Of a DNA stretch of 64,000 nucleotides, positions 18,021 through 26,673 are shown piece by piece. Source of the stretch: Halobiforma lacisalsi AJ5 (GTDB lineage: Archaea; Halobacteriota; Halobacteria; Halobacteriales; Natrialbaceae). The notes under the pieces are model-generated. The model had not been told where the DNA came from. It made no database searches and was given only the letters and a program-made list of their open reading frames with translations. The stretch spans positions 3,410,001 through 3,474,000 of the forward strand of contig NZ_CP019285.1 in the NCBI RefSeq assembly GCF_000226975.2, read 5' to 3'. Made by a program: the position numbers and the translations under genes. The stretch's first letter is position 1. Each line of letters begins with the position of its first letter.

Positions 18021-18557
18021 ATGTCTGAACGCGAACTCACACAGGCGGAACTGTTCGACGTGTTCAGTAACGCTCGCAGGCGTCGAACGGTCCAGTACCT
18101 GAAACGACGCGGCGGCAGTTGCGATCTCGCGCCGCTGGTCGAACAGGTCGCTGCCTGGGAGAACGACACCGAACCGGACGACGTAACGCGGACACAGCGG
18201 CGTCGCGTGTACATCTCCCTGTACCAGACGCACCTGCCGATGCTCGAGGATCACGGGATCGTCGACTGGGATCCCGACGGCCACAGGATCGAACTCCTCC
18301 CCGACGAGGAGGTGTTCGAGCCGTACCTCGACCGACACGTCGGCGCCGAACGTCCGTGGCACCGCTACTACGCGGTCGTGACCGCCGTTGGCGCGGCGGC
18401 GTTCGTCGGAGCCTGGCTCTCCCTGGGCCCGGCGACCGCGGCCGCCGCGCCGCTCGTCGTCCTGGTCCTGTGTGTCGCCGTCCTCGCGATCTCGATCGCA
18501 CAGCACGTCTCGCGACGGCCCGAGGTGCAGTTACCGTTCGGACCCGCGAGTCGATAA
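18021..18557 (+). CDS. DUF7344-like winged-helix membrane protein 1
   Basis: 178 residues. The N-terminal ~100 residues form a winged-helix domain (ELFDVFSNARRRRTVQYLKRRGG, ISLYQTHLPMLEDHGIVDWD). Two hydrophobic segments follow at about 118-150, so the domain is tethered to the membrane. A paralogue is at 22082-22585 and has the same order of wHTH plus two membrane segments. Such proteins are numerous in haloarchaea and presumed regulatory. ATG 18021 has GAGGGC upstream. It is divergent from the Wbp operon. Confidence 0.75.
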   Translation: MSERELTQAELFDVFSNARRRRTVQYLKRRGGSCDLAPLVEQVAAWENDTEPDDVTRTQRRRVYISLYQTHLPMLEDHGIVDWDPDGHRIELLPDEEVFEPYLDRHVGAERPWHRYYAVVTAVGAAAFVGAWLSLGPATAAAAPLVVLVLCVAVLAISIAQHVSRRPEVQLPFGPASR

Positions 18558-18831
18558 CGAGACAGTCGTTCAGACACCTGCGGGTCGGTGGTCGCCCTCC
18601 ACACTTCTCACCGGTTCGACCCCACGGTTTCGACCCCACAGTCGACAGTGCGTTCCGATGTCGACTCCCGCCTGCGTTCAGACGACCACCGACCACTCGA
18701 GTTACACGTAAGTCACGCTCGCGGGTCGCTCGAGCGGGGTAGCCCGATATATCGCCGAGCCAGGGGACGCGAACGACGTGTCCACCGACGGAAAAGCAAT
18801 ACCACCGAAGCCGTATCGGAACCGAAGGCCG

Positions 18832-19842
18832 CTACGTGTCGCCAGTTCCGTCCGCGGCGTCCTCAGTTACCGTCACCCAGAAGTAGGTGTCCTCGACGGC
18901 GTTGTCGTTCGTCGGCTCCACCGGGGGTTCGCCCTCGTAGAGGAGGACGCTGATCCGGACCGTTTCACCCGGTGCCGCCGTCGGCGTCGCCTCGTACTCC
19001 CTCGTCGCGGTGTCTCCCGGGGAGACGCTGCTCTCGAGTTGTCCGAGCTCCGTCCGCTCGACGACCTCGCCGTTCTCGAGGGTCTGTTGCTGGACGACGG
19101 CCGTGTACTCCGTTTGCTCGTCCTCGTGGTTCTCGATCGCGACCGTGATCGGCACCGACTCACCGGGCGCGACCTCGTCCGGGAGGTCCCCGGCCACGAG
19201 GTCGCCGTCCTCGTTCTCGGAGTAGAGCGCCAGTTCGGCGAAACCGCCGGTCGCTGCCGGTGCGAGAAAGCCAACGAGGAGCGCACCGACGGCAACCCCG
19301 ATCGCGATCACGAGCAGCACCGAGCTAACCTGCAGACCGGAGCCGACCCGGCGGACTCGAGCGATCCGCGACGCGAGCGAGAAGGTAAACCGATCGGCTT
19401 CGGGAGTTCGAAGCCGTCGCACTGCCCCGAGTTGGGCGAACGCTACGGTAACGACCCCGAGCGCCGCTGCAGCGGGTTCGGGCGTGACCCCCCACTCAGT
19501 GACCCCCAGGAGCAACACGATCGGGGGAACGACCGCGATCGATAGCGCAAACGAGAGCCCGAGTCGCTCGACCACGTCGATCCCTCGAGGGCGAGTCTCC
19601 GCCTCGGTCGCGGCCGCCTCGCGGGCGTTGCGCGCTTCGGCCGGGAACAGCACCGAAACGAGCCCGTACCCCGGAAAGAACAGCGCGAGACCGAACGTGA
19701 CGAACAGCCGGATCTCGGTACCGGGGGGAACCGACGTCACGACGAGGTACGCCACGACGGCCGCAATTGAGACGACCGCGAGGTCGGTCGGGTACTTCCG
19801 GATGGACCCGAGCCGTGTCCGCGTCGCCGTTCGAAAGCTCAT
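18832..19842 (-). CDS. DUF1616 membrane protein, paralogue 1
   Basis: 336 residues from ATG 19842. Membrane segments cluster at about 22-45, 50-68, 105-150 and 195-220, and the C-terminal 130 residues form an exterior beta domain (VPITVAIENHEDEQTEYTAVVQQQ, then RISVLLYEGEPP). PTDLAVVSIAAV and FPGYGLVSVLFPA are DUF1616 marks. The paralogue at 46246-47295 has the same C-terminal domain (IPVTIAVENQEG, RIAVMLFAGDVP). Function unknown; both copies are next to glycan genes. The longer frame from 20448 adds Arg-rich residues and is not used. The ATG overlaps the TGA of a leader ORF. Confidence 0.82.
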   Translation of the reverse strand: MSFRTATRTRLGSIRKYPTDLAVVSIAAVVAYLVVTSVPPGTEIRLFVTFGLALFFPGYGLVSVLFPAEARNAREAAATEAETRPRGIDVVERLGLSFALSIAVVPPIVLLLGVTEWGVTPEPAAAALGVVTVAFAQLGAVRRLRTPEADRFTFSLASRIARVRRVGSGLQVSSVLLVIAIGVAVGALLVGFLAPAATGGFAELALYSENEDGDLVAGDLPDEVAPGESVPITVAIENHEDEQTEYTAVVQQQTLENGEVVERTELGQLESSVSPGDTATREYEATPTAAPGETVRISVLLYEGEPPVEPTNDNAVEDTYFWVTVTEDAADGTGDT

Positions 19843-19901
19843 CGACGATCCCCCCGTTCTCCTCGACTCGCACGTGACTCGTCTTCGGACGGTCGTGTCA
19901 T
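19839..19901 (-). CDS. 20-residue leader ORF before DUF1616
   Basis: Reads MTRPSEDESRASRGERGDRR, starts 28 bases after an ATAACAAAA element and stops in an ATGA overlap with DUF1616. A GGGGGGATC run lies before the DUF1616 ATG and can act as its Shine-Dalgarno site. Confidence 0.4.
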   Translation of the reverse strand: MTRPSEDESRASRGERGDRR

Positions 19902-19929
19902 TTCGAATGTGGGGAAAGAGGTTCAACCG

Positions 19930-19938
19930 TTTTGTTAT
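19930..19938 (-). promoter_or_regulatory. ATAACAAAA element, 28 bases before leader ATG
   Basis: ATAACAAAA on the minus strand in the spacer between DUF1616 and the PadR gene. The rest of 19939-20165 contains nothing else I can identify. Confidence 0.5.
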
Positions 19939-20165
19939 GACCGTACTATTGTTCGGTTCTCGGCCGGCCCAGCCGGTCGACGGCCTCGAAACGCACGCGA
20001 CTGGAGAACGTCGAACGAAATCGACCGATTCGAACCGAAATACGCCGCTCGAGGGCGTCTGTCGGCCGCTCGAATCGAAATCGGGGGCCGTTTGGATGGG
20101 GATACAGGTCCCGTCAGAAGGGAGTGTGATCAGCAACGGAAACTGGGGGCCGGGGCTCGAGGCCG

Positions 20166-20441
20166 TCAGAAGTCGACGTACTGCTCTTCCCACTCGCGGC
20201 GCTCGGCGATGCGCTGGCGACCGGCTTCCGTGATCGCGTAGTAGTTCGTCCGTCTGTCGAGTTGGCCTTTCTCGACGAGCTCCTTGTTCACGAGCGTATC
20301 GAGGTTCGGGTACAGTCGACCGTGATTGATCTCGGAGCTGTAATACTTCTCGACTTCGTCTTTGACGGTCTGGCCCGACGGTCGATCCGCCCCTGCGATC
20401 ACGTACAGCAGATCTCGCTGGAAGCCGGTCAGATCGTGCAT
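20166..20441 (-). CDS. PadR-family transcriptional regulator
   Basis: 91 residues, the short PadR form. MHDLTGFQRDLLYVIAGADRPSGQ starts the winged helix, and INHGRLYPNLDTLVNKELVEKG is the recognition helix and wing. It lacks the longer dimerisation helix of larger PadR proteins. Its neighbours suggest control of surface genes, but no target is proven. An ATAACAAAT element lies 34 bases upstream and a 6-6-6 inverted repeat about 100 bases upstream. Confidence 0.85.
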   Translation of the reverse strand: MHDLTGFQRDLLYVIAGADRPSGQTVKDEVEKYYSSEINHGRLYPNLDTLVNKELVEKGQLDRRTNYYAITEAGRQRIAERREWEEQYVDF

Positions 20442-20475
20442 TGCTCAATCACAGTGACCGTTCCACTGAGTAGAT

Positions 20476-20484
20476 ATTTGTTAT
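20476..20484 (-). promoter_or_regulatory. ATAACAAAT element upstream of PadR
   Basis: ATAACAAAT on the minus strand, 34 bases from the ATG at 20441. Confidence 0.4.
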
Positions 20485-20540
20485 CCGTATCATACAGGCC
20501 TGTTAGTGCTTCTTTCATATTTTCCTCCGGGAACTAAATG

Positions 20541-20558
20541 TTCGTTCCGATGAACGAA
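20541..20558. promoter_or_regulatory. Inverted repeat TTCGTT-N6-AACGAA
   Basis: Perfect 6-base arms with a 6-base spacer in the otherwise featureless spacer 20485-20742. It could be an operator for the PadR protein or another regulator; no further support. Confidence 0.3.
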
Positions 20559-20742
20559 ACGGTTCCGTGATCGTCAGCAGTCTCGGGGTTGTCGTTCGGC
20601 TCACGGTCGCGACCGCCGTTTCGTGACTTCACGAATCCGCTGGGACCGAGCCCGATTCCGGCCCGAGAGAACGGGAATACCTAAATCGCGTAACCGATGC
20701 CTGCCGCGTCGAGCTGTCGGTTCCGAGAGACGAGACGGGCCG

Positions 20743-21075
20743 TCATTCCTCCGCCGCCGAGAGGGAAACGTCGATTCCGCCGGGGCCGACGTCGATACTG
20801 AGTCGATCGATCGTGGCCTCGTAGGCGGTGGTGTGTGAACCGTCCTCCTCGAACCTGACACACTCCGCCAGGAAGTCGGTCTCGAGCAGGTTGTTGATGC
20901 GTCGATACACCGTAGCGGAGGAGCTATCCGTCCGATCGGTCAATTCCTTGGCCGTTTTCGGCCCTTCGCTGGTCGCGACGAGGATAGTTCGTGCGCACTC
21001 GTCGCCGAGGACGTCGAGCTGTGCGGCGGAGTCCGGGGACGGTTCGGTTCGGGTGTTACTCGCTTGCGTAGACAT
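20743..21075 (-). CDS. ArsR-like winged-helix regulator
   Basis: 110 residues. QLDVLGDECARTILVATSEGPKTAKEL and SSATVYRRINNLLETDFLAEC are the HTH and recognition helix of haloarchaeal ArsR/TrmB-like regulators. A short C-terminal strand region (TTAYEATIDRLSIDVG) may bind an effector. No Cys metal motif is visible. Promoter not evident. Confidence 0.78.
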   Translation of the reverse strand: MSTQASNTRTEPSPDSAAQLDVLGDECARTILVATSEGPKTAKELTDRTDSSSATVYRRINNLLETDFLAECVRFEEDGSHTTAYEATIDRLSIDVGPGGIDVSLSAAEE

Positions 21076-21649
21076 CGTCGGTGTCGTTGTCGGTCAGTTC
21101 AGTTCGGCGGGTCCGTTCGCTCTCGATCGGGAGAGGTGTCGATACGGGGGCTCCGGGGATGCCGTGGATCGTCGTCGCGCATACCACCATTACTATCCAG
21201 CGCTACGACCGGTAAGCGATCGGAGTATTTTATAACGATCCACCTTATTCGGGGAAAGACCATCATTCGAAGCCGAAACATCGAGTTTCCGATCGGAAAT
21301 ATCGGATTTCGACGCGCTTAATCGACGGCGAACCGCGGCTCCGGAAACCGAACCCGGACCAACCCGTCTGAATTCACGTTGACAAGAGCGCGTCGCGGAT
21401 CGGCCCGAACTGCCCCGCAGTGGCTCGCTCAAATCCGATCTCGGCGCTCAAACACCGTGTTTCTCGGCGCTCGCGGTCGTTCCGTGGCTGAACGGTCTCC
21501 GTCCTTTATTCGCATCTGCTCCCCTGGGTGTACTGTGTACGACACACCGCGGGCGATACGGACGCTCGTAGCTCGATCGGACTGACCGACCCAATCGAAC
21601 CAATCGGGCGGACGGTGCTCTCGTCGCCGTTCGCGATCTCCACGCTCGG
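21076..21649. other. Spacer without a supported gene
   Basis: Contains several short frames, none with haloarchaeal codon or amino-acid character. An AT-rich patch at about 21226-21300 could hold promoters, but no start is positioned to use it. Confidence 0.4.
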
Positions 21650-21691
21650 AACATCCAACACCCAACACCCAATACCCATCACCCATCACCT
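21650..21691 (+). repeat. Six imperfect heptamer repeats ending at an ATG
   Basis: AACATCC, AACACCC, AACACCC, AATACCC, ATCACCC, ATCACCT run head to tail and stop exactly where ATG 21692 begins. The array fills the promoter and any 5' UTR of the zinc-ribbon gene. Confidence 0.75.
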
Positions 21692-21892
21692 ATGACACCA
21701 CAACGTCAAAACTGGCGACCGATGGAATCGTCGACGGCAGGGGCTCGCTGTCGAAACTGCGGCACCCACGTCACCCAGCAGTTCGCACGCGTCTTCGGTG
21801 ACAACGGGGATATCGTCCACGGCTGTCCTGGCTGTACGACGTACCGGGAAATGCAGTCCGGCGGCCACCTCCCACAGGAGGAGACCGGCTGA
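21692..21892 (+). CDS. Small zinc-ribbon protein (DUF7563-like)
   Basis: 66 residues with CRNCGTH and HGCPGCTTY, two Cys-x2-Cys pairs that should bind zinc. This resembles the abundant small zinc-finger proteins of haloarchaea. Residues before Cys20 are basic and unordered. It starts directly after a heptamer array, so it would be leaderless. Confidence 0.7.
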   Translation: MTPQRQNWRPMESSTAGARCRNCGTHVTQQFARVFGDNGDIVHGCPGCTTYREMQSGGHLPQEETG

Positions 21893-22081
21893 GGATCGAA
21901 GCGATTCGCTCGAGATGGCCGTAACGGCTCGTTTTCGTTCCCGATAGTCCAATCATTTCAAACATCTTATTCTGTAAAAAATACAGCAGGTTAAAGTCGG
22001 TGGTTCGCAAATAGGGCAGACGTGTACGATGGTCGGTGATGGACTGCTCGCCGAAGGCAATCGGGGAATCTCTTCCTCATA

Positions 22082-22585
22082 ATGTCCGTCCAGACGAGTC
22101 GCTCCGGTCCGCTGGCGGAAAGCGAGGTCTTCCACATCCTCGGTAATGACCGACGGCGCGCAATCGTTCAACTGCTCGCCCAGGAGTCGGGACAGATCGA
22201 CGTTTCCGACGTCGCCAACGAGATCGCCGCCACGGAGTCGGACACGACTCCGGTTCCGAACAACCTCTACAAGAGCGTCTACGTCTCGCTCCAGCAGACA
22301 CATCTGCCGCAACTCGAGGAGGACGCAGTGATCGAATACGATTCGGACACCAAGACGATCCACCCCGGGCCGAACTTCGACGACGTGCTCACGTACGTCG
22401 ACGGCCACGACGACGATCCCTCCCGCGTCCTCCAGCTCCACGTCGTCGCCTGCGTCGTCGGCCTGGGTATCATCGCGCTCTCGGGGCTGGAACTGCCGAT
22501 GCTCTCGAGCCTGGATCCCGTACTCTGGAGCGTCGTAGTACTGCTTGCGATCGGTGCGAGCAGTCTGTACCGCTTGCTCGAGTGA
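22082..22585 (+). CDS. DUF7344-like winged-helix membrane protein 2
   Basis: 167 residues. The wHTH region (SEVFHILGNDRRRAIVQLLAQ, VYVSLQQTHLPQLEEDAVIEYD) corresponds segment by segment to the protein at 18021, and two hydrophobic segments at about 120-162 form the membrane anchor. Presumed membrane-tethered regulator. Start ATG 22082; no clear TATA. Confidence 0.75.
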   Translation: MSVQTSRSGPLAESEVFHILGNDRRRAIVQLLAQESGQIDVSDVANEIAATESDTTPVPNNLYKSVYVSLQQTHLPQLEEDAVIEYDSDTKTIHPGPNFDDVLTYVDGHDDDPSRVLQLHVVACVVGLGIIALSGLELPMLSSLDPVLWSVVVLLAIGASSLYRLLE

Positions 22586-22708
22586 GTGCCGATTTGGTTT
22601 ATCGGTCCACCGAACAGTAGCAGCGTCGTGCTGCCCGTCGCTCCGACTCGGATCGTTTCCCGTGACGTCTGGCGTGACTCGCGGATCCGTCGGTTTTTAT
22701 CGACCCTG

Positions 22709-22796
22709 TCATACGGGTTACTGGACGCCAGTTCCGGCGCAACCGCCGCGCGGGTCGCAGTTGCGTCGGTACATCGGGACAGCAATCCGTGTCAGT
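22709..22796. repeat. Palindromic ~86-bp dispersed repeat, copy C
   Basis: Third copy, more diverged (GTACATCGGGACAG for GTCCATCGGGACAG). It lies between the DUF7344-like gene and the convergent acidic surface gene. Copies B and C also share TCGACCCTG just upstream of the repeat. Confidence 0.65.
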
Positions 22797-22861
22797 AGCG
22801 ACCGACGTCCGATCCGCTCACCGGATCGGTGCGAGTGCCTGAATAAAAAAGAACGGACCGA

Positions 22862-24880
22862 TCAGCCGGCGAGAGCGCCGATCGCGGCTCCCGGTTCGGT
22901 TACTGCTTCGTCCTCGTCGAGGTCGTCACCGTCCTCGACGAAGAGATAGATGTCCGCCTGTTCGACCACGATGCTGATCTGCTCGTCGGTATCGTGTTCG
23001 TCGTCTTCCTCGAGGCCGTCGTCCTCGTTCATGTCGTCTTCGTCATCGAGGCCATCATCGTCGTCGAGCCCATCCTCATCCTCGAGGCCGTCTTCCCCGT
23101 TGACCGGCTCGCCAACGGCGTCGGGTTCTTCGACGTACACGAAGATCGTCGCCTGTTCGAAGATGACGTCGAGTTGTTCGTCCTCGAGGCCGTCGGTTTC
23201 CTCGAATTCCTCGCCGTCCTCGTCGTTCAGTTCGTCGTCATCGAGGCTGTCGTCTTCATCGTCGAGGCCGTCGTCCTCGTTCATGTCGTCCTCGTCATCG
23301 AGGCCGTCGTCTTCATCGTCGAGTCCGTCTTCCTCGTCGACTGGCTCCTCAGTCGCTCCTTCGTCGTCGATATCCTCGGCGTCGACGACGATGAAGATCG
23401 TCGCGCTATCGACGGACACCCCGACGCTATCGTCCTGCTGAGCGGCGGTTCCGTCGCCGTCCTCGAGTAGTTCGGCACCTTCGAGCACCGCGAAGACGGT
23501 GGCGTCGCTGACAGTTACTTCGGTGTCAGTGTCGTCCTCGACGTCTTCGGGTTCTTCTTCGTCGATTTCGTCGGGTTCGTCGTCTTCGAGCTCATCCGAT
23601 TCATCGTCTTCGATCCCGTCCGATTCGTCATCCTCGGCGTCTTCGGGCTCTTCTTCGTCGATTTGGTCCGACTCGTCGTCCTGGACGTCATCTAGGCCAT
23701 CGATATCGCCGTTGAGCGCCGTCACGGTAGCCTGTTCGATCGATACGTCGAGTCCGCCCTCGGTAACCTCGAGTCCGGTCTCGTCCTCGAGTTCGTCCTC
23801 GACTGCGCCGTTCATTCCGTCGTCATTCGACTCGTCGTTCGTGTCGAGTTCGTCGTCATCCAACTCGTCGTCGTGCATCTCGTCGTCATCCAACTCGTCG
23901 TCATCGTTGAGTTCGTCATCATCGTCGCTCTCGTCCTCGTCGTCGAGACCATCGTTATCATCGACACCGTCGGTATCGTCCTCGAGGTCGCCGTCGTCGG
24001 CGTCGTCGAGTCCGTCGTCGGCGTCGATGTCGTTTACGTCGTCGACCGGCATCCCGTCGCCGTGGTCGACGTACGTGAATATCGTCGCCTGTTCGATGAC
24101 GACGTCGATCGCGATCTCTTCGGGAATCTCGTCGACGTCCTCTTCAGGCTCCTCGTCGATGTCCTCATCCGGTTCGTCGACCGGTTCGTCATCGAGTTCG
24201 TCTTCGGGTTCCTCGTCTAGTTCGTCTTCATCGTCGAGGTCTTCGTCGGGCGCTTCGTCGACGGCTTCGACGGTAACGTCACCGTCGTCAGTCACCGCCT
24301 CACCATCCGGCGTCAGGTACGGGATGTCCGCTTCACCCGGCTCCAGATCCTCGTTTCCGAGGAAGTCGTACTGCTGGTTGTCGTTCGTGTCACGGTGCGG
24401 CATCGCGAACAGCGTCTCGGACTCCTCGAGCGGTTCGTCGAGCGTGATCTCGATGTTCTCGTGGGTCCCCGCCTCGAGGTACTCCGACACGCCGATGACG
24501 CTGTCGAACGGCGCGTCGGGGTCGTCGAGCAGGAGGCGACTGTCGTGGATCACCACGAAGCCGCCGTTCGCCATCGTCACTTCGTCGACGACGACCGTGT
24601 CGCCGTCAGTAGCCTGATCCTCGAAGGTTACGTACGCGCCTTGTTGGCCGTCGTCTTCAGGTTCGTCCGGTTCGAGTTCTACCTCCTCCTCATCGTCGTC
24701 ATCGTTTTCCTCTTCGTCTTCGTCTTGTGTTTGTACAGCCTCTTCTCCTGCGTCGACGTCGGTATCGTGCTCGTCGACTGCTGCCGGTGCGCCGGCACCG
24801 GCTGCGGCGACCATCGCCCCGCTCGAGCACACCATCATCAACGCGGTGAGTACTACGAGCGCCTGGTTGCGTGCGTTCAT
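22862..24880 (-). CDS. Exported hyper-acidic surface protein with six beta-strand repeats
   Basis: 672 residues from ATG 24880. Residues 1-33 form a Sec-type signal peptide (MNARNQALVVLTALMM, Ala-rich end). Residues about 80-205 resemble the haloarchaeal DUF7282 domain (AYVTFEDQATDGDTVVVDE, HRDTNDN). After that, six short hydrophobic repeats of the type V-x-EQATIFVYV (about 258-272, 377-391, 453-467, 486-500, 570-584, 635-649) are separated by runs of Asp and Glu 25-110 residues long. No C-terminal membrane anchor is visible. It is probably a secreted or cell-surface protein; the acidic linkers might bind cations. A 7-residue leader ORF precedes it. Confidence 0.75.
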   Translation of the reverse strand: MNARNQALVVLTALMMVCSSGAMVAAAGAGAPAAVDEHDTDVDAGEEAVQTQDEDEEENDDDDEEEVELEPDEPEDDGQQGAYVTFEDQATDGDTVVVDEVTMANGGFVVIHDSRLLLDDPDAPFDSVIGVSEYLEAGTHENIEITLDEPLEESETLFAMPHRDTNDNQQYDFLGNEDLEPGEADIPYLTPDGEAVTDDGDVTVEAVDEAPDEDLDDEDELDEEPEDELDDEPVDEPDEDIDEEPEEDVDEIPEEIAIDVVIEQATIFTYVDHGDGMPVDDVNDIDADDGLDDADDGDLEDDTDGVDDNDGLDDEDESDDDDELNDDDELDDDEMHDDELDDDELDTNDESNDDGMNGAVEDELEDETGLEVTEGGLDVSIEQATVTALNGDIDGLDDVQDDESDQIDEEEPEDAEDDESDGIEDDESDELEDDEPDEIDEEEPEDVEDDTDTEVTVSDATVFAVLEGAELLEDGDGTAAQQDDSVGVSVDSATIFIVVDAEDIDDEGATEEPVDEEDGLDDEDDGLDDEDDMNEDDGLDDEDDSLDDDELNDEDGEEFEETDGLEDEQLDVIFEQATIFVYVEEPDAVGEPVNGEDGLEDEDGLDDDDGLDDEDDMNEDDGLEEDDEHDTDEQISIVVEQADIYLFVEDGDDLDEDEAVTEPGAAIGALAG

Positions 24881-24900
24881 GTTAACTGCCGTAAAGGCAT
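24877..24900 (-). CDS. 7-residue leader ORF before the acidic surface protein
   Basis: Reads MPLRQLT and its TGA overlaps ATG 24880 (ATGA). A TTTATGC TATA-like box at 24921-24927 stands 20 bases before its ATG, so this unit uses an ordinary TATA, not the ATAACAAAG element. Confidence 0.3.
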   Translation of the reverse strand: MPLRQLT

Positions 24901-25046
24901 GCGAAGGTCGTCGTATCGCTGCATAAACCGCTACAACGCTTTCGGGTGGAAACACCGGACTAGGCCGACCAAGCTGACGTTCGCGGGCTCCCACCGCGTC
25001 CGTTCGATTCGGAAACCCGGTGTTTTGTCGCCGACTCGGGTCCTAA

Positions 25047-25544
25047 CTATTCGTTTTGCGGCTGTTCGCGGGACTTCGAGGCAGTGGGTTCGTGGTCCGG
25101 TAAACAGACGAGATTCTCCCTGCCCAGCCGAAGCTTCGTGACCTTGCCTTCCTCCTCGAGTTCGGCCAGTAAACGGCTGACTTTCGCCTTCGACCAGTCG
25201 ACGGAGTCGACGATCCGTGATTGCTTCATGCGGCCGCCGTTCTCGTTGATCAGTTGCCGAACCCGTTCCCGATCGGTTATGAACTCCTCTTGATCCGGTT
25301 CCCGGTCGTTCCCGATGGACTCCCCCTTTTCGAGCCGATTGCGGATCGCGAGAAACCCCCCGAGCAAGGCGAGCCCGATGATCCCGACAGCCGCGGCGAC
25401 GTGTGGCCCCCCGCCGAGCTGGAGGATCGGTTCCCGGCCGTACGATACCGGCCCGTAGGAACCGAACTCGATCCCGACGGAGAATTCGCTCGACGAGAGA
25501 GTGAGAGCGACGATACTACCCGAATGTCGGAAATGGCGTCTCAT
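25047..25544 (-). CDS. Membrane-anchored MarR/IclR-like HTH protein
   Basis: 165 residues. One hydrophobic segment at about 48-66 precedes a C-terminal winged helix (DRERVRQLINENGGRMKQSRIVDSV, SKAKVSRLLAELEEEGKVTKL). The N-terminal 45 residues would be outside the cell. The arrangement resembles haloarchaeal membrane HTH regulators (DUF7345-type). The AT-rich stretch 25605-25650 upstream likely holds its promoter. It is downstream of nothing on its strand for 200 bases. Confidence 0.72.
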   Translation of the reverse strand: MRRHFRHSGSIVALTLSSSEFSVGIEFGSYGPVSYGREPILQLGGGPHVAAAVGIIGLALLGGFLAIRNRLEKGESIGNDREPDQEEFITDRERVRQLINENGGRMKQSRIVDSVDWSKAKVSRLLAELEEEGKVTKLRLGRENLVCLPDHEPTASKSREQPQNE

Positions 25545-25743
25545 GGCATGTAAGTTGGGTGGTGGTCGCTCACTCGTCTCTGTACCGTCGTGACCGCTCT
25601 ACAAAGTGTTTTTTATAATTCATTTATTGTTATTTATTGTTCTGTATCTCACAGGGAATGACAGGTGTGACTATCGATCGGTTCGCCCCAGTGCCGTGTC
25701 GGTCCACCCCCGATACGATGGCGAACTCGAGCGGCGGTCCCGG

Positions 25744-25986
25744 TTAGCCGGGCGACGACCACGGTACGTGGACCCGATCGCCGATGGAGAGATGACCGCC
25801 GGGAGCCTCGTCCGGCGTGTCGTCGGTCGTCTCGTCCGTCTGGTCCGTCTGGTCCGTCTCGTCCGGCGGCTGTTCGTCCGGATCATCGTCGTCCTCTTCC
25901 GGCGCATCGCCCGGACCGCCACACCCTGCGAGGGCGACGACGACCACGAGCGCAAGCGCCACCGCCACGACGAGTTCGCGTTCCAT
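25744..25986 (-). CDS. Small lipoprotein with Asp/Thr-rich linker
   Basis: 80 residues. A hydrophobic N-terminus ends in ALAGC, a lipobox with Cys near residue 22, followed by a Pro/Asp/Thr repeat (TDQTDQTDET). The last 15 residues (HLSIGDRVHVPWSSPG) are unlike the rest and may be truncated relative to a larger ancestor. No function assigned. Confidence 0.55.
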   Translation of the reverse strand: MERELVVAVALALVVVVALAGCGGPGDAPEEDDDDPDEQPPDETDQTDQTDETTDDTPDEAPGGHLSIGDRVHVPWSSPG

Positions 25987-26125
25987 ACCGGGGCGCAGAA
26001 GGCCGTTTGCGAAGGCCTCGAATAAACTCGGTCGGACGTTCGGGACGATTAGGTCGGATTCGATCCGGGTTCAGCGAGTAATACTGCTTTTCGTCGCCTC
26101 GAGTCGACGACGCGCGGGTGGGAAC

Positions 26126-26479
26126 TCAGACACCCGGGACGCCGACAGCATCGAATCCGGTAACGCCGAGCACTGCGAGGGCGTAGAGGACGACCAGTAC
26201 CGAGACCCACGCGACGATCGTGATCGCCGCCGCGTCGACCCAGCCACCGGGGTATCGGGAGTTGATCACCGCCAGGTAGGAGACGAATACGAGCAACGGT
26301 CCGAGAAGCGGAATCCACCCGAAGAAAAAGCCGACGACGGCCCAGACGATGGCACCGATCAACGCGGTGCCGATCGCGTACGTGTAGTTCTCCGCATCCA
26401 CGATTACTTTCGCGCCCATGAAAATCCCGAGGGCGCCGATCAGCAGGCTGACGCCGAATACGATGAGGCTATCGATCAT
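26126..26479 (-). CDS. Small four-helix membrane protein
   Basis: 117 residues with hydrophobic segments at about 3-22, 35-52, 55-70 and 85-110. FFGWIPLLGPLL is a conserved-looking loop. Resembles haloarchaeal uncharacterised membrane proteins; no function recognised. Confidence 0.68.
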   Translation of the reverse strand: MIDSLIVFGVSLLIGALGIFMGAKVIVDAENYTYAIGTALIGAIVWAVVGFFFGWIPLLGPLLVFVSYLAVINSRYPGGWVDAAAITIVAWVSVLVVLYALAVLGVTGFDAVGVPGV

Positions 26480-26673
26480 ATTCGGCGGTGAATCCCTCCG
26501 TACCGTTAGTTATCTCTCACGTACACGGACTGGATCGCACGTTAACCGCACGGAAGCGTAAACAATACGTCATTCATCGTATTTGGGGAACGATCACGCC
26601 AACAGGGTGGGCGACCGCGGTGGCGACCGTGATCGAACGGAACAGGTGCCGGTCCTCACGATACCGTCGCCTT

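Noticed and set aside
18832-20448. 538-residue DUF1616 protein with a long N-terminal extension
   Set aside because: The extra ~200 residues lack haloarchaeal composition and overlap the PadR gene. ATG 19842 has a ribosome site and the leader overlap.
23499-24617. 372-residue Ser-rich plus-strand frame
   Set aside because: It is the antisense of the Asp/Glu-rich surface gene (GAC/GAG codons read backwards as Ser codons), not a protein.
25542-25550. ATG-CCA-TGA two-codon leader before the membrane HTH gene
   Set aside because: It has the same ATGA geometry as other leaders but is too short to distinguish from chance and has no positioned promoter element.
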